58,079 nucleotides of DNA from Bacilli bacterium (GTDB taxonomy: Bacteria > Bacillota_I > Bacilli_A > RFN20 > CAG-826): NCBI GenBank assembly GCA_017470115.1, contig JAFUEZ010000014.1:1-58079 (forward strand), given 5' to 3'. A program made the translations under genes and the position numbers. Shown in pieces: positions 51,076 to 58,079 of this stretch (its first letter is position 1; each line of letters opens with the position of its first letter). The notes beneath the pieces are model-generated. The model was not told the DNA's origin, made no database searches, and saw only the letters and a list, made by a program, of their open reading frames with translations.

Positions 51076-52310
51076 TGTTTGATGTATATAAAATAAGAAA
51101 AGATTTTCCAATGTTAGATGGTTCAAAGACCAATTTTAATGGTGCTCCATTAGTTTATCTTGATAATGCCGCAACAACGTTTAAGCCTCAATGTGTAATC
51201 GATGCTTGTTCTAGTTATTATTTGGAAGAAAATGCTAATTCGCATAGAGGCGACTATGATTTAGCTTTTGCAGTAGATAAAAAAGTAGATTGTATTCGAC
51301 AAAAAGTAGCTGATTTTATCAATGCGAAAAAGCAAGAAATTGTCTTCACAAGTGGATGCTCAATGGCGATGAATTTAATCGCCTATGGTTTTGGAGCTAA
51401 ATTTTTAAAACCTGGAGATGAGATAATTCTTACTGAAGCAGAACATGCAAGTAATGTTTTACCATGGTTCAAAATTTCCGAAATCACTGGTGCAGTTATC
51501 AAATATATCGATTTAGATAAAGATGGTAGAGCTACGCCAGAGAACTTAAGAAAAGTAATTACAAAAAATACAAAAGTTGTTAGTGTCGCTCAGATTACTA
51601 ATGTTTTAGGCTATAAAATCGATATTAAGGAAATGAGCAAAATAGCACATGAAAATGGTGCAATATTAATTTGCGACGCTGCTCAATCATGTCCACATAT
51701 GAAGATTGATGTAAAAGACTTAGATTGTGATTTCTTAACTGCAAGCGCTCATAAAATGTGTGGCCCAACAGGAATTGGCTTCTTGTATGGTAAATTCGCT
51801 TTACTTGAAAAGATGGATCCACTCTTAACAGGTGGAGGCGATAATGCTAGATTTGATATGTGTGGTAATGTCGCTTTCTTAGTTCCACCAGCAAAATTTG
51901 AAGCTGGAACAATGAATCTTAGTGGCATTTATGGATTTGGCGCAGCTATCGATTATTTAAATAAAGTTGGAATGGACAATATAGAAAAACATGAATTTGA
52001 ATTAAGAAAATATGCCATTTCAAAGTTAAAAACCTTGCAAAACCTCATTATTTATAACGAAAATGCTGATTCTGGGATCATTACACTTAATGTCAAAAAT
52101 GTATTTGCTCAAGACGAAGCAAGTTATTTAAATAGCAAAGGAATTTGCGTAAGAAGCGGAGAGCATTGCGCTAAGTTGCTTAAAGAACGTTTGAAAACAA
52201 TGGCTACAGTAAGAGTTAGTTTCTACTTTTATAACACTAAAGAAGAAATTGATGTTCTTGTTGAGGCACTTAAAAATGGAGGTAATTTTTTAGATGCATA
52301 TTTCAATTGA
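51075..52310 (+). CDS. sufS: Cysteine desulfurase SufS
   Basis: SufS is a PLP enzyme supplying sulfur from cysteine. The protein has 411 aa, full length: DNAATTFKPQCVIDA, NSHRGDYDLA, TSGCSMAMN, EHASNVLPW, CDAAQSCPHM, the PLP-Lys in SAHKMCGPTGIGFLYG and the active Cys in RSGEHCAK. It starts on the last base of the sufD stop (TAATG) and is followed by sufU with a 17-nt overlap. Confidence 0.97.
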   Translation: MFDVYKIRKDFPMLDGSKTNFNGAPLVYLDNAATTFKPQCVIDACSSYYLEENANSHRGDYDLAFAVDKKVDCIRQKVADFINAKKQEIVFTSGCSMAMNLIAYGFGAKFLKPGDEIILTEAEHASNVLPWFKISEITGAVIKYIDLDKDGRATPENLRKVITKNTKVVSVAQITNVLGYKIDIKEMSKIAHENGAILICDAAQSCPHMKIDVKDLDCDFLTASAHKMCGPTGIGFLYGKFALLEKMDPLLTGGGDNARFDMCGNVAFLVPPAKFEAGTMNLSGIYGFGAAIDYLNKVGMDNIEKHEFELRKYAISKLKTLQNLIIYNENADSGIITLNVKNVFAQDEASYLNSKGICVRSGEHCAKLLKERLKTMATVRVSFYFYNTKEEIDVLVEALKNGGNFLDAYFN

Positions 52311-52731
52311 TCCTAATATGATGCGTGAAATTATCATGGATCATTATTCAAGTCCATTACATAAATTAACTCCAAAAAATGAAGAAGAATATAAGACAAT
52401 TGTCATGGATAGTGACAGTTGTATTGACAATATTAAACTTTTTATTAAAGAGAAGGATGATGTAATTGTTGAAGCATGTTTTGATGGTGTTGCTTGTGCG
52501 ATTTCTACAGCAAGTACAGACATTTTATGTGATTTAATCACTGGAAAAACTGTTAAGGAAGCTAATTACATTATTGAACAATATGAAAATATGATTTATG
52601 AAAGAGAATACGATGATTCAGTACTTGAAGAACTTGTCGCTTTCATGAATACACATAAACAAGCATCAAGAATTAAATGTGCAACTATTGGATTTACTGG
52701 TGTAAGTTCAATTATTAATGGTAAGAAATAA
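52294..52731 (+). CDS. sufU: SufU zinc-dependent sulfurtransferase / scaffold-like protein
   Basis: SufU accepts sulfur from SufS. The protein has 145 aa. The expected zinc ligands appear as Cys and Asp in DSCIDNIKL (family CGD is CID here), Cys in [10 protein letters not shown] and Cys in [14 protein letters not shown] lies 12 nt before ATG 52294. It sits between sufS and sufB, the order sufCDSUB of Firmicutes. Confidence 0.94.
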   Translation: MHISIDPNMMREIIMDHYSSPLHKLTPKNEEEYKTIVMDSDSCIDNIKLFIKEKDDVIVEACFDGVACAISTASTDILCDLITGKTVKEANYIIEQYENMIYEREYDDSVLEELVAFMNTHKQASRIKCATIGFTGVSSIINGKK

Positions 52732-54134
52732 TGAGTAACAAAGAACAATTTAAAAAAGATAGAGAATATCAATACGATTTTAAAGATGATGTAAAAAGCA
52801 TTTTTTCAACTGGTACTGGACTTTCTGAAGACATTATTCGTGCCATTTCAAAAGAAAAAAATGAGCCAGAATGGATGCTAGAATTTAGACTCGATGCATA
52901 TCGTAAGTTTATAAAGATGCCAAATCCATCATTTGGGCCAGATGTTTCTAATTTAGATTTTGATAGTTATACATATTACACAAGATATGTTAAAGGCGAT
53001 AAAACTGATCGGAATGATGTTCCTGAGACAATTAAAAAAACTTTTAATAAACTTGGCATTCCTGAACAAGAACAAAAATACTTGAGTGGCGCTGCTACAC
53101 AATATGAATCTGAAATGGTTTACCATAACATGCTTAAAGAAGTCGAAGAAAAAGGCGTTATTTTCCTTTCCACTGATATGGCTTTGCAAAAATTTCCTGA
53201 TTTATTTAAGAAGTTTTTTGGTACTGTTGTTCCAGTTGCCGATAACAAATTTAGTGCATTAAATGGAGCTGTTTGGAGTGGTGGAAGTTTTATTTATGTT
53301 CCAAAAGGTGTTCATTTAGACAAACCTTTGCAATCGTATTTTAGAATTAATAATGAAAAAACAGGTCAATTTGAAAGAACTTTAATTGTTTGTGATGAAG
53401 GTAGCGATGTTCATTATGTAGAAGGATGTACTGCACCTATATATAGTAAAGAAAGTTTACATGCTGCTGTTGTTGAAATAATTATCATGAAAAATGCAAA
53501 ATGTAGATATTCAACAGTTCAAAATTGGTCGAATAATATCGTAAATTTAGTTACAAAAAGAGCTGTTTGTTATGAGAACGCTGTCATGGAATGGATTGAT
53601 GGAAATATTGGTTCTCAAATTAATATGAAATATCCTGGATGTATATTGAAAGAACCAGGTGCGAAGGGAATTTGTATTTCAATTGCTGTTGCTGGAAAAG
53701 GCCAATATCAAGATGCTGGTGCAAGAATGATTCATGAAGCACCTAATACTACGAGCTCAGTTATTTCTAAATCTATAGTTAAAAATGGTGGAATTTGTAA
53801 TTATAGAGGCACTGTTAGAATAAAAGAAGAAGCAATTAATTCAAGAACACATATTGAATGTGATACCTTAATTTTAGATGATATTTCTAAATCAGATACA
53901 ATCCCAAAGAATGAATGTAAAAATAACTCTAGTTTCTTTGAACATGAAGCTACCGTTAGTAAGATAGATGAAGATCAATTATTTTATCTAATGAGTAGAG
54001 GAATTAAAGAGAAAGATGCAGTTCAAATGATTATTATGGGATTCATTGAGCCATTTTCAAGGGAATTGCCAATGGAATATGCGGTTGAATTAAATCAACT
54101 TATCAAAATGGATATGGAAGGTAGCGTTGGTTAG
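52731..54134 (+). CDS. sufB: Fe-S assembly scaffold protein SufB
   Basis: The protein has 467 aa, full length. It has the N-terminal [42 protein letters not shown] and, near the end, [30 protein letters not shown] with the conserved Cys and Glu-His. It completes the SufBCD complex and overlaps sufU as TAATG. It ends with TAG, showing that TAG is read as stop here. Confidence 0.97.
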   Translation: MSNKEQFKKDREYQYDFKDDVKSIFSTGTGLSEDIIRAISKEKNEPEWMLEFRLDAYRKFIKMPNPSFGPDVSNLDFDSYTYYTRYVKGDKTDRNDVPETIKKTFNKLGIPEQEQKYLSGAATQYESEMVYHNMLKEVEEKGVIFLSTDMALQKFPDLFKKFFGTVVPVADNKFSALNGAVWSGGSFIYVPKGVHLDKPLQSYFRINNEKTGQFERTLIVCDEGSDVHYVEGCTAPIYSKESLHAAVVEIIIMKNAKCRYSTVQNWSNNIVNLVTKRAVCYENAVMEWIDGNIGSQINMKYPGCILKEPGAKGICISIAVAGKGQYQDAGARMIHEAPNTTSSVISKSIVKNGGICNYRGTVRIKEEAINSRTHIECDTLILDDISKSDTIPKNECKNNSSFFEHEATVSKIDEDQLFYLMSRGIKEKDAVQMIIMGFIEPFSRELPMEYAVELNQLIKMDMEGSVG

Positions 54135-54145
54135 ACGCTATTTTT
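54122..54145 (+). terminator. Short terminator overlapping the sufB stop codon
   Basis: TAGCG / CGCTA with a 9-nt loop that contains the TAG stop, followed by TTTTT. Confidence 0.6.
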
Positions 54146-54186
54146 CATGATAAATAAAAAATATTAAACTTATTAAATAAAAAATA

Positions 54187-54192
54187 TATAAT
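54187..54192 (+). promoter_or_regulatory. -10 box abutting mnmG
   Basis: TATAAT ends 7 nt before ATG 54200. No ribosome binding site is present, so the mRNA is probably leaderless. Confidence 0.55.
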
Positions 54193-54199
54193 ATTTTTC

Positions 54200-56074
54200 A
54201 TGAATTTAGATTATGACGTTATTGTAGTTGGTGGCGGGCATGCTGGCTGTGAAGCAGCTCTCGCTTGTGCAAATAGAGGCGATAAGACCTTGCTTATCAC
54301 TCTCAATTTAAGCATGGCTGCAAATATGCCTTGTAATCCTTCAATTGGCGGTAGTGCTAAAGGTATTGTTGTAAGAGAAGTGGATTGCCTTGGTGGAGCA
54401 ATGGGAAAAGTTGCTGATCAAGAGTATCTACAAATGAAAATGCTTAATACCAAAAAAGGACCTGGTGTTCAATGTTTAAGAGCACAAGCAGATAAAAAAC
54501 GCTATCCTGCCAATATGCAAAAATTACTTAAAAGTAATCCTAATTTAACTATTGTTGAAGATGAAGTTAAAAGAGTTCTTCATGATGATTGTAAAGTAAT
54601 CGGAGTAGCAACAAACAATAAAGAATACTATTCAAAAGCTGTTATTTTAACAACTGGCACATATATGAATAGCGAAATTTTAAGAGGACATCATAAATTT
54701 GTTGGCGGACCAGATGGTGAAAACGCATCTGTTGGTTTAAGCGATTCATTAAGAGAAATGGGGATAAAATTGTTCCGTTTAAAAACAGGCACTCCTCAAC
54801 GTATTGCAAAAGAAAGTATTGATTTTTCTAAGGCGATTATTCAATACGGGAACGTTGAAGACCAAGCTTTTAGCTATGAGACACATTCATTTACTAAGAT
54901 AGAAGATCAAATCCCATGTTGGTTAATTTACACAACTCCAGAAACACACAGAATTATTAATGAGCACTTGTTAGAAAGTGCAATGTATGGTGGAATTGTC
55001 CAAGGAGTTGGGCCAAGATACTGTCCTTCAATTGAAGATAAAATAGTTAGATTTGCCGATAAACCAAGACATCAATTATTTTTGGAACCTGAAAGTTTTG
55101 ATACAAATAGTATATATCTGCAGGGTTTTTCAACAAGCATGCCAGAAAACGTGCAGGATTTAATGGTCCATTCTTTACCTGGATTAGAAAATGCAAAAAT
55201 CTTAAAATACGCATATGCGATTGAATATGATGCTATAGAAACTGAAGAATATTCCTCAAATTTAATGATTAAAAAACGGCCTGGATTATTTATTGCTGGT
55301 CAAATTTGTGGTACAAGCGGGTATGAAGAAGCTGCTGGTTTAGGTATTATGGCAGGAATTAATGCTTCTTTATTTATTAAAGGTGAAGAGCCATTTATTC
55401 TTAAAAGAGATGAGGCTTATATTGGTGTTATGATTGATGATTTAATCACAAAGGGAACAAAAGAGCCTTACAGATTATTGTCTTCAAGAGCTGAATATAG
55501 ATTGTTGCTTAGAAGCGATAATGCTGATATGAGATTAACTGATTATGGATATAAATATGGTCTTATTTCTCAAAAACGTTATGATGAGTTCAACAAGAAA
55601 AGAAACGCAATTAATGAAATTTATAAAGTGTTAGATACCAAACATTTTGGTGAGACTAGTCCAATTAATGATTATTTAATGTCTTTAGGGTATGAAAGAT
55701 TAACAAGTGGTGTAAAAGCCAAAGATATTTTAAAACGTAATGGAGTTTCGTATAAATTACTTAAAAACTATTTAGATATCGATCCAAATTTAGATTTAGA
55801 TTTGCTTGGTGAATTTGAACTTGAAGTCGCTATTAAATATGAAGGTTATATCGAAAGTGAAAAGAAAGATGCAGAAAAGTTTAGAAAATTAGAAAACATA
55901 AAACTAAGACAAGATATCGATTATTTGAATATGGATGGTTTGCGAATCGAGGCAAGGCAAAAACTTGATAAAGTTAGACCTTCAACAATCGGCCAAGCTG
56001 GAAGAATTAGTGGTGTTAATCCTGCAGATATCTCGATTTTAGTTATGAATTTGAGAAAATTAAAAGAAATATGA
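54200..56074 (+). CDS. mnmG: tRNA uridine-5-carboxymethylaminomethyl modification enzyme MnmG (GidA)
   Basis: MnmG, with MnmE, installs cmnm5 on U34 of tRNAs. The protein has 624 aa, full length: FAD-binding VIVVGGGHAGCEAALACANRGD, NPSIGGSAKGIVVREVDCLGGAMG, TGTYMNSEILRGH, FRLKTGTPQR and GQICGTSGYEEAAGLGIMAGINA, each shortened in reading here to the core. It overlaps rsmG by 4 nt. MnmE is not in this window. Confidence 0.97.
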   Translation: MNLDYDVIVVGGGHAGCEAALACANRGDKTLLITLNLSMAANMPCNPSIGGSAKGIVVREVDCLGGAMGKVADQEYLQMKMLNTKKGPGVQCLRAQADKKRYPANMQKLLKSNPNLTIVEDEVKRVLHDDCKVIGVATNNKEYYSKAVILTTGTYMNSEILRGHHKFVGGPDGENASVGLSDSLREMGIKLFRLKTGTPQRIAKESIDFSKAIIQYGNVEDQAFSYETHSFTKIEDQIPCWLIYTTPETHRIINEHLLESAMYGGIVQGVGPRYCPSIEDKIVRFADKPRHQLFLEPESFDTNSIYLQGFSTSMPENVQDLMVHSLPGLENAKILKYAYAIEYDAIETEEYSSNLMIKKRPGLFIAGQICGTSGYEEAAGLGIMAGINASLFIKGEEPFILKRDEAYIGVMIDDLITKGTKEPYRLLSSRAEYRLLLRSDNADMRLTDYGYKYGLISQKRYDEFNKKRNAINEIYKVLDTKHFGETSPINDYLMSLGYERLTSGVKAKDILKRNGVSYKLLKNYLDIDPNLDLDLLGEFELEVAIKYEGYIESEKKDAEKFRKLENIKLRQDIDYLNMDGLRIEARQKLDKVRPSTIGQAGRISGVNPADISILVMNLRKLKEI

Positions 56075-56769
56075 GAGTAAGTGATTTAAAAACTATAAAT
56101 TTTTTGCATCTAAATGATGAGCAAATTCAAAAACTAGAGTTTTACATGAATTATACATTAGAAGAAAATTCTAAATTTAATTTGACTCGCAATGATAATG
56201 CTGAGGATTTTATTATTAAAAATATTTTAGATTCTTTACTGATTGTAAAAGATAATAATTTAGAGAATTCATATGTTTTAGATCTTGGAAGCGGTGCAGG
56301 TCTTCCAGGTATACCACTAGCAATTTACTATAAAACTACTAATTTTCTACTACTGGAGCCAACGCTTAAAAGAGCAAATTTTTTAAAGAGATGCAAAGAG
56401 TTATTAAATCTAGAAAACGTTACTATAGTTTCAGCTAGAGCGGAAGATTATATTAAAGAAAACAATCGAGAAAAATTTGATTTTGTTGTTTCTAGAGCCG
56501 TTTCAAAATTAAATATATTAACAGAACTTTCTATACCTTTCTTAAAGGTGAACGGAAGTTTAATTGCTTATAAAGGTTTGAATTATCAAAGTGAAATTAA
56601 TGAAGCTAAAAATGCATTAGATGTTTTATCTTCTACAGTTGCAAGTATTCAAGAAGTTAATTTGCCATTTACCGAAGAAAATAGATTTAATTTAGTAATT
56701 ACTAAACTAGGAAAAACTACTAATAAATATCCTAGAAGCTACAAAGAAATTACTAAAAAACCACTATAA
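56071..56769 (+). CDS. rsmG: 16S rRNA (guanine-527-N7) methyltransferase RsmG (GidB)
   Basis: The protein has 232 aa, full length. It has the SAM-binding motif YVLDLGSGAGLPGIPLAI, LLEPTLKRANFLK, VSARAED and FVVSRAVSKL. The mnmG-rsmG pairing is the common one near many bacterial origins. It is translationally coupled to mnmG (ATGA-type overlap). Confidence 0.96.
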   Translation: MRVSDLKTINFLHLNDEQIQKLEFYMNYTLEENSKFNLTRNDNAEDFIIKNILDSLLIVKDNNLENSYVLDLGSGAGLPGIPLAIYYKTTNFLLLEPTLKRANFLKRCKELLNLENVTIVSARAEDYIKENNREKFDFVVSRAVSKLNILTELSIPFLKVNGSLIAYKGLNYQSEINEAKNALDVLSSTVASIQEVNLPFTEENRFNLVITKLGKTTNKYPRSYKEITKKPL

Positions 56770-56802
56770 AATATTTTTATTTTTTAGCTATTGATTTATA
56801 AT

Positions 56803-56920
56803 AATCTTGCTTCAGGGATAGGTGAAATTCCTTATTGGCGGTGATACCCCGCGAGATTTGTTTCAAGAATAGGTGCAATTCCTATGGCAACAGTATAGTC
56901 TGGATGGAAGAAGTGATTTT
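56803..56920 (+). promoter_or_regulatory. FMN riboswitch
   Basis: Conserved blocks appear in order: CTTCAGGG-like start (TTCAGGGATAGG), GTGAAATTCC, GGCGGTGAT, CCCCGCGAG, AGGTGCAATTCC and the closing ACAGTATAGTCTGGATGGAAG (given in parts). P1 pairs TGCTTC with GAAG. A TATAAT at 56797-56802 overlaps its upstream edge as a possible -10. It controls ribU directly downstream. Confidence 0.95.
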
Positions 56921-56928
56921 CTTTTTAT

Positions 56929-56959
56929 GGACCTGAAGTATGGAGGTCCTTTTATTTTT
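56929..56959 (+). terminator. FMN riboswitch terminator touching the ribU start
   Basis: GGACCT / AGGTCC stem with a 9-nt loop, then TTTTATTTTT immediately followed by the ribU ATG. The loop and 3' arm contain GGAGG, the only Shine-Dalgarno-like sequence for ribU, 13 nt from the ATG. Confidence 0.8.
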
Positions 56960-57640
56960 ATGAAAAACGAAAAAACAGTTGAAATTGAAGAGAGTAATGA
57001 GGTTTCAACAAAGAAAAAACATCGATTATCATCGAAAGAAGTAGTCAATTATATTACTCAAACAGCAATTTTTGGTGGTTTAGCTGCAATTTTATATTGT
57101 GTACCAATATTCCAATTCAATTTACTATTTGTTGCACCAGGATTTATGAAAATCCATCTTGATGATATTCCTATTTTATTATCAAGTTTAGCAAGCGGCC
57201 CTTTAATTGGTGTATTTGAACTTATTTTAAAGACATTAATTAAGCTACCTATGACATCAACTTTATGTGTAGGAGAATTAGGCGATTTGATGTATTCATT
57301 GGCTCTAATTTTACCTGCGTCATTAATTTATAAGTATAATAGAACCATCAAAGGGGCAATAATTGGCATCGGAACCGGTTTAATATCGACTTTATTCTTC
57401 TCTTCAGTTGTTAACCTTTATACAATTTTCCCATTCTATAAGTGGTTATGGCACTTAGATGATGGTTTTATTGCAAGTAGTTTTGATTCGATATTTAAGT
57501 GGGGGATCACAAATGATGGTGATATTCGTTTGGCGGTTCTATTATTACCATTTAATGCTATAAAAAATGCGATTGTTATCACTGTAACATTCATCGCATA
57601 TAAACCATTAAGATTTTTATTAGAAAAGGTCTATAAGTAA
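56960..57640 (+). CDS. ribU: Riboflavin ECF transporter S component RibU
   Basis: RibU binds riboflavin in the membrane and works with the shared ECF EcfA/A'/T module, which is encoded elsewhere. The protein has 226 aa. After a charged N-terminus (~35 residues) come about six helices with the S-component features TQTAIFGGLAAILY, the region after LLFVAPGFMKIHLDDIP, and ILKTLIKLPMTSTLCVGELGDL. The FMN riboswitch upstream confirms the vitamin. The start at 56960 follows the terminator T-tract; an in-frame ATG at 56873 lies inside the aptamer. Confidence 0.95.
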   Translation: MKNEKTVEIEESNEVSTKKKHRLSSKEVVNYITQTAIFGGLAAILYCVPIFQFNLLFVAPGFMKIHLDDIPILLSSLASGPLIGVFELILKTLIKLPMTSTLCVGELGDLMYSLALILPASLIYKYNRTIKGAIIGIGTGLISTLFFSSVVNLYTIFPFYKWLWHLDDGFIASSFDSIFKWGITNDGDIRLAVLLLPFNAIKNAIVITVTFIAYKPLRFLLEKVYK

Positions 57641-57643
57641 AAT

Positions 57644-57669
57644 AAAAGAAGCCAATTGGCTTCTTTTAT
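57644..57669. terminator. Bidirectional terminator between ribU and ferredoxin
   Basis: AAAAGAAGCCAATTGGCTTC palindrome followed by TTTTATT, with an A run on the other side. Confidence 0.88.
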
Positions 57670-57681
57670 TATTTTCTGAAA

Positions 57682-57858
57682 TTATTCAGCTTCAATTGCT
57701 CCGACTGGGCAGCTTCCCATTGCATCTTCGCCAGAAGCATCATCGATTTCAGCGATGACTCTTGCTTTGCCTTCGTCGTCAAATTCGAATGCATCTGGAT
57801 ATGTTCCGACACAAAGTCCACAACCGATGCATGCGTCTGAATTAACTCTTAATTTCAT
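57682..57858 (-). CDS. Small 4Fe-4S ferredoxin
   Basis: The protein has 58 aa. Cluster ligands are Cys10, Cys13 and Cys16 in ACIGCGLCVG and the distal Cys50 in GSCPVGAIEAE, the single-cluster [4Fe-4S] arrangement (other ferredoxins have two CxxCxxCxxxC sets). The protein is acidic, as expected for an electron carrier. GGAGGCC lies 5 nt before the ATG. It may serve radical SAM enzymes such as MiaB, but no partner is adjacent. Confidence 0.95.
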   Translation of the reverse strand: MKLRVNSDACIGCGLCVGTYPDAFEFDDEGKARVIAEIDDASGEDAMGSCPVGAIEAE

Positions 57859-57886
57859 TTTTTGGCCTCCGTTATAACGTAATTAA

Positions 57887-57915
57887 ATAATAAGATTCTT
57901 TCTGGAGTTAATCAA
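57887..57915 (-). promoter_or_regulatory. Promoter of the ferredoxin gene
   Basis: On the minus strand: TTGATT, 17 nt, TATTAT. The start would be about 22 nt before the ATG, leaving room for the ribosome binding site. Confidence 0.6.
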
Positions 57916-57941
57916 GACTAATTCTTAAGTAAAAACAATTG

Positions 57942-58079
57942 TATAACTTGAAAAACTTAATTCCGTTTTTAGAATTAAACTTTGTTTTTCGGCATTTTCT
58001 CTTACAAATGTTATGTTTTATATGTCTATGCTTCCGTCGAAAGGAGGTCAACATATGAAACAAAAGCATATGACAAAAG
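57942..58079. repeat. Inverted repeat, right copy (138 bp)
   Basis: Exact reverse complement of 3-140. It carries an extended -10-like TGTTATGTT (58010-58018 region), a ribosome binding site and the first codons of an outward-facing gene. It ends at the window edge. Confidence 0.95.
58055..58079 (+). CDS. Partial 5' end of an outward-facing gene, right copy
   Basis: Eight codons MKQKHMTK run off the right edge behind AAAGGAGGTC. The nucleotide sequence is identical to the left-edge partial gene. Function unknown. Confidence 0.5.

Noticed and set aside
3-58079. Composite transposon or prophage bounded by the terminal inverted repeats
   Set aside because: The interior is core chromosome (recA, rnpB, suf, mnmG) with no transposase or integrase. 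The repeats look like the start of a duplicated gene rather than insertion-sequence ends.

Overview
The window is a low-GC chromosomal segment from a Firmicutes/Bacilli-type bacterium, most likely an uncultured host-associated relative of the RF39, Acholeplasma or Erysipelotrichia lineages. This placement is inferred from gene content, not from a search. Support includes conserved Bacillus-like gene neighbourhoods (dnaD-nth, recU, gpsB-rnpB, pgsA-cinA-recA-rny-ymdB, miaB-ricA, sufCDSUB), lipoproteins with short signal peptides, and AT-rich codon use. TGA, TAG and TAA are all used as stops (TGA ends miaB, rsmG's neighbour mnmG, and the flippase gene), so this is not a code-4 Mollicute. No phage, insertion sequence or CRISPR array was seen.

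Layout. Both ends carry a perfect 138-bp inverted repeat holding the upstream region and first codons of an outward-facing gene, so the window looks like a whole assembly contig that stops in a repeated gene. Next come tRNA-Ala and two S41 protease-like lipoproteins around a GGDEF protein (0.2-5.6 kb). A nucleotide salvage block follows (5.9-15.4 kb): a GMP synthase lacking its glutaminase domain, xpt, a guanine riboswitch driving a BMP-type nucleoside ABC transporter, and a uracil/xanthine permease with upp behind an attenuator-like leader. From 15.5 to 22 kb are an esterase, an M6-type metalloprotease lipoprotein, nadE-pncB, an orphan EIIC-like transporter and udk.

From 22 to 42 kb lies the housekeeping core: cmk, der, HU, a short CCA-type nucleotidyltransferase, dnaD-nth, recU with an exonuclease, gpsB, RNase P RNA, pgsA-cinA-recA-rny-ymdB-miaB-ricA-miaA, fhs, a flippase/glycosyltransferase pair, recX and yhaM. 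From 42 to 49 kb are envelope functions: a nuclease-fold lipoprotein, a HIT protein and two large foldase-like lipoproteins, one with a parvulin domain. The right end (49.4-57.9 kb) carries sufCDSUB, mnmG-rsmG, an FMN riboswitch with ribU, and a small ferredoxin.

The genes form a scavenging economy for nucleosides, nucleobases, nicotinate and riboflavin, together with Fe-S assembly and tRNA modification. Several transcription units appear to start leaderless: a promoter -10 box sits 6-9 nt before the ATG and there is no Shine-Dalgarno, while genes inside operons have good ribosome binding sites. The most interesting candidate is the leader before the permease-upp operon. It encodes a leaderless 36-codon peptide that ends inside an intrinsic terminator hairpin, after a UUCG hairpin and a U-rich stretch, which resembles pyrBI-type attenuation.
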